In this document: positions 53,228 through 63,694 of the stretch, piece by piece
Numbering within the stretch: position 1 is the stretch's first letter
Layout: every line of letters starts with the position of its first letter
Source of the DNA: Paroedura picta
Lineage: Eukaryota > Chordata > Lepidosauria > Squamata > Gekkonidae
Direction of reading: 5' to 3'
Assembly: GCF_049243985.1 (NCBI RefSeq)
Contig: NC_135379.1
Location: 13,185,501 to 13,249,500 of the forward strand
Length of the DNA: 64,000 nt
The notes under the pieces: model-generated
Databases searched by the model: none
Told to the model about the DNA's origin: nothing
What the model saw: the letters and a program-made list of their open reading frames with translations, nothing else
Made by a program: the position numbers and the translations under genes

Positions 53228-54432
53228 CCACACTATCAACGTTAGGCAACAGGCGAGCACTAACTAACCCCACCAAAACCCAATTCCTGTGGGATAACTT
53301 AATCACAGGAAGGCAGGATGTAATTCTACCCCCCCCCCAAAAAAATGAGATGACGCAGCTATTGCTCTTGAACTGAAGAAAATCACCCAGACATTGGCTC
53401 AGCCTTACTGAATGAGCCATTCGCCCACACCAAGAGGCAGAGACACTGGGAACCGTGCCGTCGGCCGCCACCAATATCATCGGTACCGCTAGAGCTGTCG
53501 TAGCTTATCAGCATCTTTCGCAACAGCGTGCCAGAAAGCACTTGCATTTTTGCTTTGTGTGTTTTTTAAAATTTATTTTCCACCTAGAGTCTTCTTTAAT
53601 CCCTTGTGGTCGCAGTGACAGGCCCCCTCGATGCCTCTCAGAGACAGAATTGGCATCGGCTCTCAACTTCCCCTCAGGTTTTAGGCAAGAGGGAGGCCGT
53701 AGCTGGCTTGCCTTACGCTCCCCCCCGCCACCCGTCCCCGCCAAGGGGAACTCCTTTGTCATCCTGTATCCTGACATAGCAGGATGTTGCCTTCCTGGGG
53801 ACTGGCTCTCCTTGCTTTTAACGGTGCTAAAACGCTCGGCTATTCCATTTGTTTGCTGTCACGAACACAAAGAAACAGCTCGTGATTTCCTGCTCTTTAT
53901 CCCTGGGGGGGTCATCGTCACAGGGAACCGTTGCTTTGGGCCTGCTGCCGGAGGGGGAAATGTGTTTGCTAAAATAGCAGCAGCAACCAAAAAGAAAATA
54001 ATAATAAAAAGGCAAAAGGCTGGCATATCTAACGTAGCCCCCAGAGCAACTATGCAGAAGACGTCAGTCTGCAGACACCATTCTGGATTATGGTCTACAT
54101 CTACAACGTAGTGCTCCACCTTTAGACCATGGGAGGAGCCCCTGAAATATTTGTTCAGGCTTCAAAGAGCCTCAGAACCTGGCCGGAAGTGATGTCAGCA
54201 GACCACACCTCCCTGCCATGCCCCAGGAAGACCTGGGTGGGGGAAGAAAGGAGGCGGTGTCCCGACTCCGCCCCTTTTCCCAAGCATGGTAACCACATGA
54301 CAACGCCGGCCCAGGTCAATGGAAGCAGCTGGTTCTCTCCTTTCATGGCAATGCTGGGAATAGCTTGTGGTCGAGTCCATTAAGGTAGAACATTGGAGAA
54401 AGGCTGGGAAGCCCCAGGGGAGCTCTCATGGT
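53228..54432. other. unassigned DNA, no gene recognised
   Basis: A 218-codon open stretch (53455-54111) has no initiation or splice support and no recognisable domain; I do not accept it as a gene. No repeat family seen. Confidence 0.4.
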
Positions 54433-54438
54433 CTACAG

Positions 54439-54526
54439 CAGGGGTAGTCAAACTGCGGCCCTCCAGATGTCCATGGACCACAATTCCCAGAAGCCCCTGC
54501 CAGCGAATGCAGTTTGACTACCCCTG
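54439..54526. mobile_element. hAT miniature element, internally deleted copy
   Basis: Both tips intact (caggggtagtcaaactg / agtttgactacccctg) and an exact duplication, gtctacag, at 54431-54438 and 54527-54534. The right arm is mostly missing, so it is only 88 bp and no longer a full palindrome. Confidence 0.92.
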
Positions 54527-54899
54527 GTCTACAGAGAGCCTCTACTGGGCTCCAAACTGATTTCCACTGGCTACCCTGTGTAAATCAATCACATGACTTG
54601 ACTCCGGTGAGAGATTTCTGGAGATTTGTCCCTTTAAGTAGATATTCAGTTTCTCCCACTTTTGTCTCCCAGTGGGGACCCACAGCAGCTTGCCCCACTG
54701 CTCTCTCTTTTTCCGTTTTATCCTCACCACCATCACCCTATCATGGAAGTCAGGCCAAGAGGGACTGCCTGGCTGAAGGGCCCTTTGTGTGTTTGCAAAT
54801 AAAGCAAGGATCCCAAACACCCAGCAAAATGGCAACCAGGCTTCCGGATCACAGCTTTCCCCTCATTTTCCCTGCTCCCGTTGCCATGGTGGCCAATAG

Positions 54900-55165
54900 A
54901 AAAAGAAGAGTTGGTTCTTATATCCTGTTTTTCTCTACCAGGAGGAGTCTTAAAGCAGCTTACAGTTGCCTTCCCTTTCCTCTCCCCACAACAGACACCC
55001 TGTGAGGGAGGTGAGGCTGAGAGAGCCCTGAGATTCCTGTTCGGTCAACAGCTTTATCAGTGTGTGGGAAGCCCAAGGTCACCCAGCTGGCTGCACGTGG
55101 AGGAGCGCAAAATCAAACCCGGCTCGCCAGATTAGAAGTCTGCACTCCTAACCACTACACCAAGC
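54900..55165 (-). repeat. tRNA-derived SINE with L2-like tail
   Basis: Minus copy close to consensus: 'gaagagttggttcttatatcctg', 'cccaaggtcacccagctggctgcac', 'aaatcaaacccggctcgcc', 'cctaaccactacaccaagc'. Confidence 0.88.
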
Positions 55166-55202
55166 ATGAGGCATGCTCACAAACACCCTGTTCTAACAAC
55201 AC

Positions 55203-55515
55203 ATTGACCAGGCTTTCTCAACATTGTTTTCGTGAAACCCTGTGGTTTCTGGAGGGCTCTGCCTTTCCTGAAAGGGTGGGAGTTAATGTTTACATATGCA
55301 TTTTTACATTTTTAATTTGTTAAATATTTCTTGGATGATATGACCGTATATGGGCCTGGAGGTGGTGGGAAGGGGAGGGGCCCTGGGTGGGTGTGTCCAC
55401 AGCTCTGCTTCCCAAACATATTCTGCACGATCGCATCACTTCTGGGTTTTCTCAAAGCCTGAAGAATGTTTCAGGGGTTTCTTAATGGCAAGAAAGTTGA
55501 GAAAGGTGCTCTGGA
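55203..55515 (+). repeat. interspersed repeat, shared with 6.67-7.14 kb
   Basis: 'ttctcaacattgttttcgtgaaaccctg...cctgaaagggtgggagttaa...ctgggtgggtg...cacttctgggttttctcaaagcctgaagaatgtttcagg' is collinear with the earlier copy. Unknown family. A further scrap may lie at 25810-25850. Confidence 0.65.
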
Positions 55516-55517
55516 CT

Positions 55518-56180
55518 CTGACATCTCCCCCTTAACTGTCCTGCCCTGGAGCCTTCAGCTGTGGGGCAACATCCACGTTATGTACCAAATAAAATAACGA
55601 CACGGGCTCACAAACGCTGAGGCATGTAACTGTATGCAGCGGGCCACAGAACACCCTGCTTCTGCTGAGGAGCATTCTGAATTGCCGACAACGTATCGTA
55701 CACAATTGCATTGTTCTCTTATATCTTTACTGCAAGAACACCCAGGCACCGTTCTTGGCTGTTAAACCCGAGTGCAGGGCAGGCATCGCTGAGCGTTCAG
55801 GAGAAGGGAATAACGGGAAGGGTCATCCAGGCAGTGATCCTTATTATGAAAATTAGGGGTTCCTTTTCATCCGCGAAACGGCGGAAAGTATGTAAATGGC
55901 AGCCCTTTTCCTGTTTTCTCTGCCCCCCCCCCTTAATAATATGCAACCACACTTTGGTCTGTTTCCAGTCGACATTCCTTGCATTCGACAAACCTTCCTC
56001 TCTCGACAGCTGGAAAGTGAACTTTCCGATGTTCGCTGGCTTGCCAGGAGGGTTGCTAATATCCCTCTTGGGCCTCCCTCCCTTTTGCTTGGCTACATCA
56101 TGAAACAGGTTAAGGGGGGGCTTTGATCTTCTCTCCTTTGTGCTTCTTCCACAGACGTTTGCAGCAGTGGAGGCCTGCAA
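55518..56180. other. unassigned DNA, no gene recognised
   Basis: Nothing recognised. Confidence 0.35.
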
Positions 56181-56183
56181 AAT

Positions 56184-56540
56184 GATCATAGAATCATAGA
56201 ATCATAGAATCAAAGAGTTGGAAGGGGCCATGCAGGCCATCTAGTCCAACCCCCTGCTCAACGCAGGATCAGCCCAAAGCATCCTAAAGCATCCAAGAAA
56301 AGTGTGCATCCAACCTTTACTTGAAGACTGCCAGTGAGGGAGAGCTCACCACCTCCTTAGGCAGCCTATTCCACTGCTGAACTACTCTGACTGTGAAAAA
56401 AAATTTCTGATATCTAGCCTATATCGTTGTACTTGTAGTTTAAACCCATTACTGCATGTCCTCTCCTCTGCAGCCAATGGGAACAGCATCCTGCCCTCCT
56501 CCAAGTGACAACCTTTCAAATACTTAAAGAGGGCTACCAT
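56184..56540 (-). repeat. CR1 LINE 3' end
   Basis: 'atcatagaatcatagaatcatagaatcaaagagttgg...' through the ORF2 carboxy-terminal region (ALFKYLKGCHLEEGRMLFPLAAEERT... on the minus strand). 5'-truncated near 56540 and close to the 29-kb copy. Confidence 0.93.
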
Positions 56541-56654
56541 GGAAATATCATGGAAATACGATGGAAATATATGCGCTGTGTTTGCAACTAGCAATATCCC
56601 GGCATTACTATGAAATATAAAGCCATTCAGGGAGCAGTTCTGAAATTTAAAGAT

Positions 56655-56878
56655 GGTTAAACGCAGAGGGTTGGCAGGTCTGGCTTTGGAAACACCTGGA
56701 GATTTTTGGGGTGGAGCCTGGGGAAGGCATGAAGAAACCTCAGCAGGATACAACGCCGTAGGATCCATTCTCCAAAATGGCCATTTTCTCTAGTGGAACT
56801 GATTTTGATAAGCTGGAAATCATCTGGAATAGTGAGAGATCTCCAGGTGCCGTCTGGAATCCGGCAACCTTTCTAATA
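56655..56878 (+). repeat. 'ggttgccaac' interspersed repeat, most complete copy
   Basis: 'gggttggcaggtctggctttggaaacacctggag...ggggtggagcctgggg...ggatccattctccaaaatggccattttctctagtggaactgat...gagatctccagg...ccggcaacc'. The inverted ggttgcc/ggcaacc ends suggest a non-autonomous DNA element of about 220 bp. Confidence 0.6.
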
Positions 56879-56883
56879 AAGGA

Positions 56884-57515
56884 TAAGTATTCAGTATTCA
56901 GCATATTGATTGGCCATCGGCCATTTCCATCCAGTGCAAAATGCACACAATCAAGATTTGAAGATAAAACGCATGGAATAAGGAGGAGGGAAGAGGTGTA
57001 AACATTATCAAATACATTCTTACACGATAACATAAACACAGTGTAGCAAATCACAATAATTAAATCTCCAAACTAATCACGCAGTTTAGATCTTACCTTC
57101 CTGGTGGCGAGGGCAGACAATGCAAGTCTGTTGGTGACTTAGGTATTATCATCTGGTAAGAGAGAAATCAGACTTTCAGTTTGGGAATGACCTGGGGTAG
57201 TAAGAAGTATTTTTTTTTCATGAACTTGCCCCTTGGTTCATCATAAATGGGGCAATCCATTACATAGAGCAGGGGTAGTCAACCTGTGGCCATGGGAATT
57301 GTTCATGGACTACAATTCCCATGAGCCCCTGCCAGCAAATGCTGGCAGGGGCTCCTGGGAATTGTAGTCCATGGACATATGGAGGACTACAGGTTGACTA
57401 CCCCTGACATAGAGCACCAGGTCCTCAGCCACTCCATTATCACGTTTACAAGAACATTCAGATAAGGGGAGATGGGAGAACCGGGCACTGTGTACTGCCA
57501 AGAGTCATGATTGAA
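56884..57515 (-). repeat. LINE carboxy-terminal fragment with zinc-knuckle-like motif
   Basis: On the minus strand the stretch 57501-57415, continued at 57261, encodes HLPLSECSCKRDNGVAEDLVLY and VMDCPIYDEPRGKFMKK. This has the C-x-C...ED...CP-Y-EPR plan found after the reverse transcriptase in several LINE clades. The copy ends in an AT-rich 3' region toward 56884. Clade not determined. It is split by a hAT miniature element at 57270-57406. Confidence 0.55.
57270..57406. mobile_element. palindromic hAT miniature element, copy 15
   Basis: caggggtagtcaacctgtgg ... gttgactacccctg with an exact 8-bp duplication, acatagag, at 57262-57269 and 57407-57414. Removing one duplication restores the contiguous LINE sequence. 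Confidence 0.93.
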
Positions 57516-57517
57516 AT

Positions 57518-58018
57518 CTTAGATGAGGAAAGGCCATCGTCAGAGTTAGGGATGGCAGGCCCTCCAAATATAGGGATCGACGATGAGTTGAACTATTTAA
57601 ATAGAGGGACAGTTCTAGAATGCGCAATTATATCACCATCTAGTGCAGCATCCAGTAATAAGGATAAGCGCGGAGTTCTACATCTGGTTACAAAAAATAC
57701 ATAAGTCATCAAACCCACTCTCATCACCAACTATTAGCTTTTTATTTAGCCAGCAAGTTTTAATGAAGCAATCCTGGCTTTAAGTGGATTAATCAGTGCA
57801 TGCTCATTTTAACCAGAACAGTTTCACGGTAAAGGCAGGTTTCCTTAATTTTCGAGGCTATTTTTGCCTGAGCATAAGCGGGAAAGAAAGCGAGAACGTC
57901 CAAAATGACCTTTCTGTTTAACAATGCCTACTAGTTTGTGCTTGTTAAACTGCCAGCTATCTTACATCTTCTGCCATATCTCCAATTATTCTGTAAGCCA
58001 TAAATTAAAATGTTACAT
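57518..58018. other. unassigned DNA, may include more of the LINE
   Basis: A 65-codon open stretch (57507-57704) has no recognised domain. AT-rich. Nothing else seen. Confidence 0.35.
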
Positions 58019-58021
58019 TGA

Positions 58022-58150
58022 GACCAGAATAAAACAGGAGTCCAGTGGCACATTAATGACTTACACAGTTTATTTCAGCATCAACTTTCGTTTATATACA
58101 TATCAGAAGGCGTTGGGGAGGATCTTCCCTGGGTGTTTGAGACTTGAACC
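58022..58150 (-). repeat. Penelope-type short repeat with hammerhead-like core
   Basis: Minus strand: CTGA (58106-58103), an AT-rich spacer, GAAA (58089-58086), then 'aataaactgtgtaagtcattaatgtgccactggactcctg'. The core's GA after CUGA is changed. Confidence 0.5.
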
Positions 58151-58154
58151 AGTT

Positions 58155-59160
58155 GTCAGGCAAACTGTAAATCTAATGCAGGATGGAAAGAGATAGGCAG
58201 ATGCTTTAGAAAGTCACAAAGGTAATTGTCCTCTATAAAGAGTGGGATACACCAGTTGTACCTCTGACTTTTGAACCTACTTACATTTACTCATACCTGC
58301 TCTGAATAAACCATTGACTTTTTGGATCTTGGATTGGCCTCTTCTTGAAACAACCAGGTTCCTTCTCGGGTCAAATGAAGGCCATCTGTTTTGGACAGGT
58401 CCTGCTTGTTCCAAAAGCCATCCCAGCCTTCCTCCTCCATGCAGTGAGACTCCTCTGTGCCTACCTCGCAGGCCCTGAATGTGGGATGGGCAGCACTTCC
58501 AAGAAGCAGTTAAAGAAATCTCAAGCCCTTTGTTGCATGGCGACAGAAGTATAGCTCTTGTGCCTTTGCCAAGGAATCTGAAACACAAAATACTAAGGTC
58601 TTCTATTCTGAATGGTCCATATGAATAGAAGGGGCATTTGTGTACTTTGGAACGTTTGGGTGGAGAAAGGCAGTCACTGAAAGGGGTTGGGAAACAGCCT
58701 GGCTTCCTAGGGTGTATAGTCACACATTTTTTGTGTTCCTCTGCCTTCTCTGGTCAAACTGGCTATGCGGGTTTTTAAATGATGCCCAAACTTGCAAAAC
58801 CAGCTTACTAGAGGCCAAAAATGGGACACACCGCACATTCACCATTCACAATCATTGGTCTTCCAAACTGCCTTAAACAAACCTCTTAGCAATGCAGAAA
58901 GGTGCAATCTTGGCCTTCAAAGCCCTACGCAATCTGGGATTGTATGCAAAGGGATGTTAACTCCCATATGGGCCTACTCACACAAATGAAATCCAAGGCG
59001 AAGGCTCTTCTTTGTATGTCACTCCTAGAAGCAGCCTCTAGGGGGCAACATCAGACAGGGCCTCAAACTGAGACACCAAGATGGAACCTGGCGTTCCAGC
59101 TTCCCCGAGATTCCCTTCCCTTCCCTATTTTTGTGCCCACCCTGCACCTTTTGGACTAAC
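58155..59160. other. unassigned DNA, no gene recognised
   Basis: No repeat family or supported exon seen. Confidence 0.4.
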
Positions 59161-59164
59161 AGTT

Positions 59165-59265
59165 CTGCTTGCTGAACAGAGCATGAGTCCAGTGGCATCT
59201 TGAAGACCAACAAAATGTCATTCTTTGGGTATTAGCTTTCATGGCATGAATCTAAGTTCTACTTG
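59165..59265 (-). repeat. Penelope-type short repeat fragment
   Basis: 'gagtccagtggcatcttgaagaccaacaaaatg...gctttcatggcatgaatc' is the reverse complement of the family trailer, with GAAA retained and the rest of the core lost. Confidence 0.5.
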
Positions 59266-59267
59266 TT

Positions 59268-59750
59268 ATCCCTTTAAATATTAAAAAATTGGTTCCTCTG
59301 CTGAGCATTAAGAACACAGGAGCAGTTGACATGGATGAAACCAAAAATCCCTGTAAGTCCAGCATTCTGATGCCCTCAGCCATCAAGCTGATCCCCCAGG
59401 AAGTCTACAAGGAGAGCTCTCAAGTCAAAATCTCCCCTTGTTTTCAGCGGGTGCCTTTGAACTAGGGATGCATTACAGAGTTCAGTTCCTCTGGAGAAAA
59501 AGAGATGCTTTGGAGGGAAGATGATATGGTGTTGTACCCCATAGAGGTCCCTGTCCTCCTGTTTCCATCCCCAAATTTCTAGGAGTTTCCCAACCTGGAT
59601 GTGGGAACCTTACCCTCCATCCACCGGCAGAGGTCATAAGAACCAGGCAACACTATTCTGAACGTGGGCTTTCTATTTAGTTATCATAGTTAACAGCCAC
59701 TGATAGGTCTGTTCTACTCCCCTTTTAAAGCCAACTAGAACTTGTGGCCA
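59268..59750. other. mostly unassigned DNA
   Basis: The piece 59555-59615 (ccccaaatttctaggagtttcccaacctggatgtgg) may be a minus-strand scrap of the 'ggttgccaac' family. No gene. Confidence 0.35.
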
Positions 59751-59756
59751 TCACCA

Positions 59757-60015
59757 CAAGTGCAGACTTCTAATCTGGCATGTCGGGTTCAATTCCCCGC
59801 TCCTCCTCCACATGTAGCCAGCTGGGTAACCTTGAGCTCACCACAGCACTCATACAAGTGTTCTGACCCAGCAGGAATATCAAGGCTCTCTCAGCCTCAC
59901 CTCCCTCACAGGGTGTCTGTTGTGAGGAGAGAAAAGGGAAGGCGACTGTAAGCCGCTTTGAGCCTCCTTCGAGTAGAGAAAAGCGGCATATAAGAACCAA
60001 CCCTTATTATTATTA
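59757..60015 (+). repeat. tRNA-derived SINE with L2-like tail
   Basis: Plus copy missing the first bases of the head: 'gtgcagacttctaatctggcatgtcgggttcaattcccc' onwards, tail 'gccgctttgagcctccttcgagtagagaaaagcggcatataagaacc', ending in an att repeat. Confidence 0.88.
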
Positions 60016-60017
60016 AA

Positions 60018-60997
60018 TTGAAAACCGACAACTTCTAAGCCTTTCCATGTTAGGAAGATACTCCAAACGGTTGATCATTTTGGTCCTCTTCCTCTTTTGG
60101 GATAATTGTTGGTTTATAGCTTGCTCTTCTTTGTCAGTGACCCTGAAGGCTTAAAGACTAAAAGACCTGGTGTGCATAGCTCATTTAAATAAAAATGGAA
60201 GCAAGCAAGACGTGGGGAGGGGTGCATAAGTAAGTGGCCATGAGAGTTTCATGGAATGCCCACATCCTGAGGAGAGCCAGGCAAGGAATTTTGCTGCCCT
60301 CAGCAGCTGCACTGAGAGGCCATCCCCGGAGTCCTCGTAATGTCACAAAGGATTCTGGGGGGACACTTCCAGACTGCACACAGCTCTCTAAGCGCAGGTA
60401 CTGTTTGCTCAGCTCCGATCCCGATTTGTCTTTCAGGCCTGGGAAGAGAGCTGCCCATTGTGGAAAACAGGAAGTGGGGCACATAATTAACCCTTCCATA
60501 ATTGCTACTCTGCACACACAGTGAAGCCCACATGCCCGCACCCCACAATCAACATGGCTGTGTTTATGTTCAGTGGCCATTCCCTCCCTCCAAAAAAACT
60601 AAGCACGAGCGCTCGAGAGAACAGCCTGAAGGAAATCTAGATGGTGAGTCAAAGGAGCCAGATTTTATGTTTTTCCACCAACTGTTCAGATCCACACGTC
60701 AGCCAGCGTCTTTGACTCAAAGGAGATGGATGCAGATCCTCACCAGGTCCTCAGGCACAGAGCACTGCATTTTTTCCCACGCTGATAAGTCTCAAAAGGT
60801 TCCTTGGAGAAGCAGGTGAATTAAGATCTACTTATCGCTACTCCTTCAAAGCTGCTCATGGGTTTTTTTTTGTTTTGTTTTGGTTTTTCTTAAGGCACAT
60901 TTTGCTGTGCCTCAGAGGAAAGGTTCTTTTCACAGCGTGCCAAGAAAAGCAAGCTTGTTACACAACTGCACCTCCGATCACACAGGCTTATTTACCT

Positions 60998-61034
<37 letters not shown>

Positions 61035-61445
61035 CTGGCTGGTGTGTCAATCAACACAGGAAAGCTGTAATTTTCCTACCTCAAATCAAAAAGCTGAGAA
61101 CACAGAAAATGAAGATCATAACAGGAAGGTAAGAACTGGGGGGAAGAAGCTCCTTAGAGACTTCTTGAGACCATATTTCCATATTCATCTCTTGGCACTG
61201 CCCAAGGAGTTGCTTGGCGGCTGATTCCAGGCCGACAAAGATGTTACCTCTGTATTTGCCCGATGCAGGATTAATTTCCTGAATTCACTCACAAGATGTG
61301 GGGAATGGCTTCTGCCTTAGGCCCAAAGGACATGCAATCTTTTGTCTTTTCCTTTTTAACCGGACCACAGGGGCTCAATTCCCCCCGGGAGTTCCTCACT
61401 GCACATATAGATCCAAACAGGGCAAACATCTCTTCTTCTGGCCTT
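60018..61445. other. unassigned DNA with a CA array
   Basis: No gene recognised. It contains the (CA)n array at 61000-61031 and a T-rich stretch at 60862-60892. Confidence 0.4.
61000..61031 (+). repeat. (CA)n microsatellite
   Basis: Sixteen uninterrupted CA units. Confidence 0.95.
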
Positions 61446-61451
61446 CTAGGC

Positions 61452-61619
61452 CAGGGGTAGTCAAACTGTGGTCCTCCAGATGTCCATGGACTACAATTCC
61501 CATGAGCCCCTGCCAGCAAATGCTGTCAGGGGCTCATGGGAATTGTAGTCCATGGACATCTGGAGGACCACAGGTTGTAGTCCATGGACATCTGGAGGAC
61601 CACAGGTTGACTACCCATC
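61452..61619. mobile_element. palindromic hAT miniature element with arm duplication
   Basis: Left tip caggggtagtcaaactg. 8-bp duplication ttctaggc at 61444-61451 and 61620-61627. The right arm carries a tandem repeat of about 32 bp ('gtagtccatggacatctgg...caggtt' twice), making this copy longer (168 bp). Confidence 0.9.
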
Positions 61620-61629
61620 TTCTAGGCCA

Positions 61630-62035
61630 TTTGGGGTCTGGAAAATGGTACCGCCTGAAGAGAAGCTCCTCCTTCCTCACATCTCATGGTCTGGGGCCCA
61701 AACGGGTCCCTGCTCTGCTTTAAAAAGCAGGTCCTTGCAATGGTGGGAAAGCGAGTCCCGACACTTTAAAAATAGTGAACGGTTGTTTGGCCTTGATGTG
61801 GCTTTGAAAGAAGACTGAATGATTCCATACAGGAGGAGTTATTGATGGGAAAGCAGCTTTAGGACCTACTTTTGATACAAGGTCTCTTCGAAACGTATTT
61901 GTTTTCTTCATTTGTACCACGCCTTTCCCATCAAAGTATGCTTATCCTCCAAGTATTGATATCCCCAAAGTATTTCTCTCCAATACGATTCATCTGATTG
62001 GTCAGGGAAAGCCCATCTCAGAGATGATGGGAGGA
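61630..62035. other. unassigned DNA, no gene recognised
   Basis: Nothing recognised. Confidence 0.35.
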
Positions 62036-62039
62036 AGAG

Positions 62040-62407
62040 AAGATTCAACCAGAGTCTTCCTCAAGCATTTAAAAGGCAGCCATGTAGAAGATGGAGCAGA
62101 CCAGAAACAATGGAATTAAGTTAATACAAAACACATTCTGTCTAAACATCTGGAAGACGTTCCTGACAGTCAGAGCGGTTTCTCAGTGGAGCAGGCTTCC
62201 TCAGAAGGTGGTGGGTTCTCCATCTTTGGAGATTTTTAAACAGAGGCCTGATAGCCATCTGACAGAGAGGCTGATTCTGTGAAGGTTCAAGGGCGTGGCA
62301 GGTTACAGTGGATGAGCGATAGGGTTGTGAGTGTCCTGCACAGTACAGGAGGTTAGACTAGATGACCCAGGAGGTCCCTTCCAACTCTATGATTCTATGA
62401 TTCTATG
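62040..62407 (+). repeat. CR1-like LINE 3' fragment
   Basis: 'cctcaagcatttaaaaggcagccatgtagaagatggagc...cagtggagcaggcttcctcagaaggtggtgggttctcc...gaggttagactagatgacccaggaggtcccttccaactctatgattctatgattctatga'. CR1 ORF2 end and the canonical 3' terminus. Different subfamily from the 29-kb copy. Confidence 0.88.
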
Positions 62408-62409
62408 AG

Positions 62410-63160
62410 TCTGCCAGATAATTGTCTCACACCCTTAACTCCTCTGCCACACTGGTTCTTTGTTTATTACATAGCCATCTGCTCTCAGTGCGGCAACTAT
62501 GCCCGGTGTGTGTTCAGTGTCAATTCCAGGAAGTGCATGTTTTGCTAACAATCCTCTTGCCTGGATATCACTTGTGGTGTTTACACAATGCAAGTCTTCG
62601 ATGCCTGCCTGGAGTTAAAACGGGGGCGGCGGTAATCAGGCACCTGGCAGGCTCCAGGGTGGGACTGGGCCGGCAGCCCTGTCATTATGAAAGCCAACCG
62701 TGACCACTTTGTAAGCACAGAGAGGCCAGCAATCCACAAGCCTCCCAAAATAGCTGCTGGAGCCCCACTTGCCATAATGACAGAAGGACCACCGTGAACG
62801 TTTAAAAGGGCTGTTTTCTTTGAAACCCACCAAACTTCTGTGGCGAGGCTCTCTCTGTCTAGGAAGACAATAAGAGCTCCTGGGGAAGACCAAGGACTAC
62901 AGCCACAATGAAAGAACCAAACGTGGCCCTACAGAATGTCAGTGCAGCCACACTCTCTTCGAAGTCACAGAGGCAGACTGATACTATGACCAGGTGGAAA
63001 AAATGGCCCAGGTCAGTAGTTCCCCCCTCTGGCCTTCTCAGTGTATCAGTTTTCTCACTCCCTGACAGCAATTGGCTTTCATTTCTTCATTGTTCTGGCC
63101 TCTTGTCTTCATGTCAGTGCCCAAGGCGCACAATTTAAGCTTGAGATGAGGGCCAGGGTT
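62410..63160. other. unassigned DNA, no gene recognised
   Basis: Nothing recognised. Confidence 0.35.
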
Positions 63161-63165
63161 GCTTT

Positions 63166-63690
63166 TTAGCTTGGTATAGTAGTTAAGAGCCTCTTGTGGC
63201 GCAGAGTGGTAAGGCAGCCGACATGCTGTCTGAACCTCTGACCATGAGGCTGGGGGTTCGATCCCAGCAGCTGGCTCAAGGTTGATTCGGCCTTCCATCC
63301 TTCCGAGGTCGGTAAAATGAGTACCCAGCTTGCTGGGGGGTAAACGGTAATGACTGGGGAAGGCACTGGCAAACCACCCCGTATTGAGTCTGCCATGAAA
63401 ACGCTAGAGGGCGTCACCCCAAGGGTCAGACATGACCCGGTGATTGCACAGGGGATACCTTTACTTTTAGTAGTTAGGAGTGGCAGCCTCAAATCTGGAG
63501 AACTGGGATTGATTCCCTGCTCCTCCTCCACATGCTGGCTGGCTGACCTTGGGCCAGTCATGGTTCTCTCAGAGCTCTCTCAGCCTCACCTGCCTCACAG
63601 GGTATCTCTTGTGGAGAGAGGGAAGGGAAGGCGATTGTAGGCCACTTTGAGAATCTTTCAGGTAGTGAAAAGTGGGGTATAAAAACCAGC
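63166..63690 (+). repeat. tRNA-derived SINE (L2-like tail), split by another SINE
   Basis: The head 'tagcttggtatagtagttaagag' (63166-63189) is separated from the rest (63468 onward, 'tagtagttaggagtggcagcctcaaatctgg...gtaggccactttgagaatctttcagg'). The interruption is in the A box, the same place as in the 27.5-kb copy. Confidence 0.88.
63186..63467 (+). repeat. Sauria-type SINE inserted into another SINE
   Basis: 'gagcctcttgtggcgcagag' head, 'gggttcgatccc' B box, Bov-B-like tail 'gtcagacatgacccggtg...gatacctttactttt'. Target duplication tagtagtta at 63177-63185 and 63468-63476 (13 bp if one mismatch is allowed). Confidence 0.92.
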
Positions 63691-63694
63691 TCTT

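Noticed and set aside
53455-54111. 218-codon open stretch
   Set aside because: No initiation context, splice sites, domain or codon pattern supports it; such lengths occur by chance in 64 kb.
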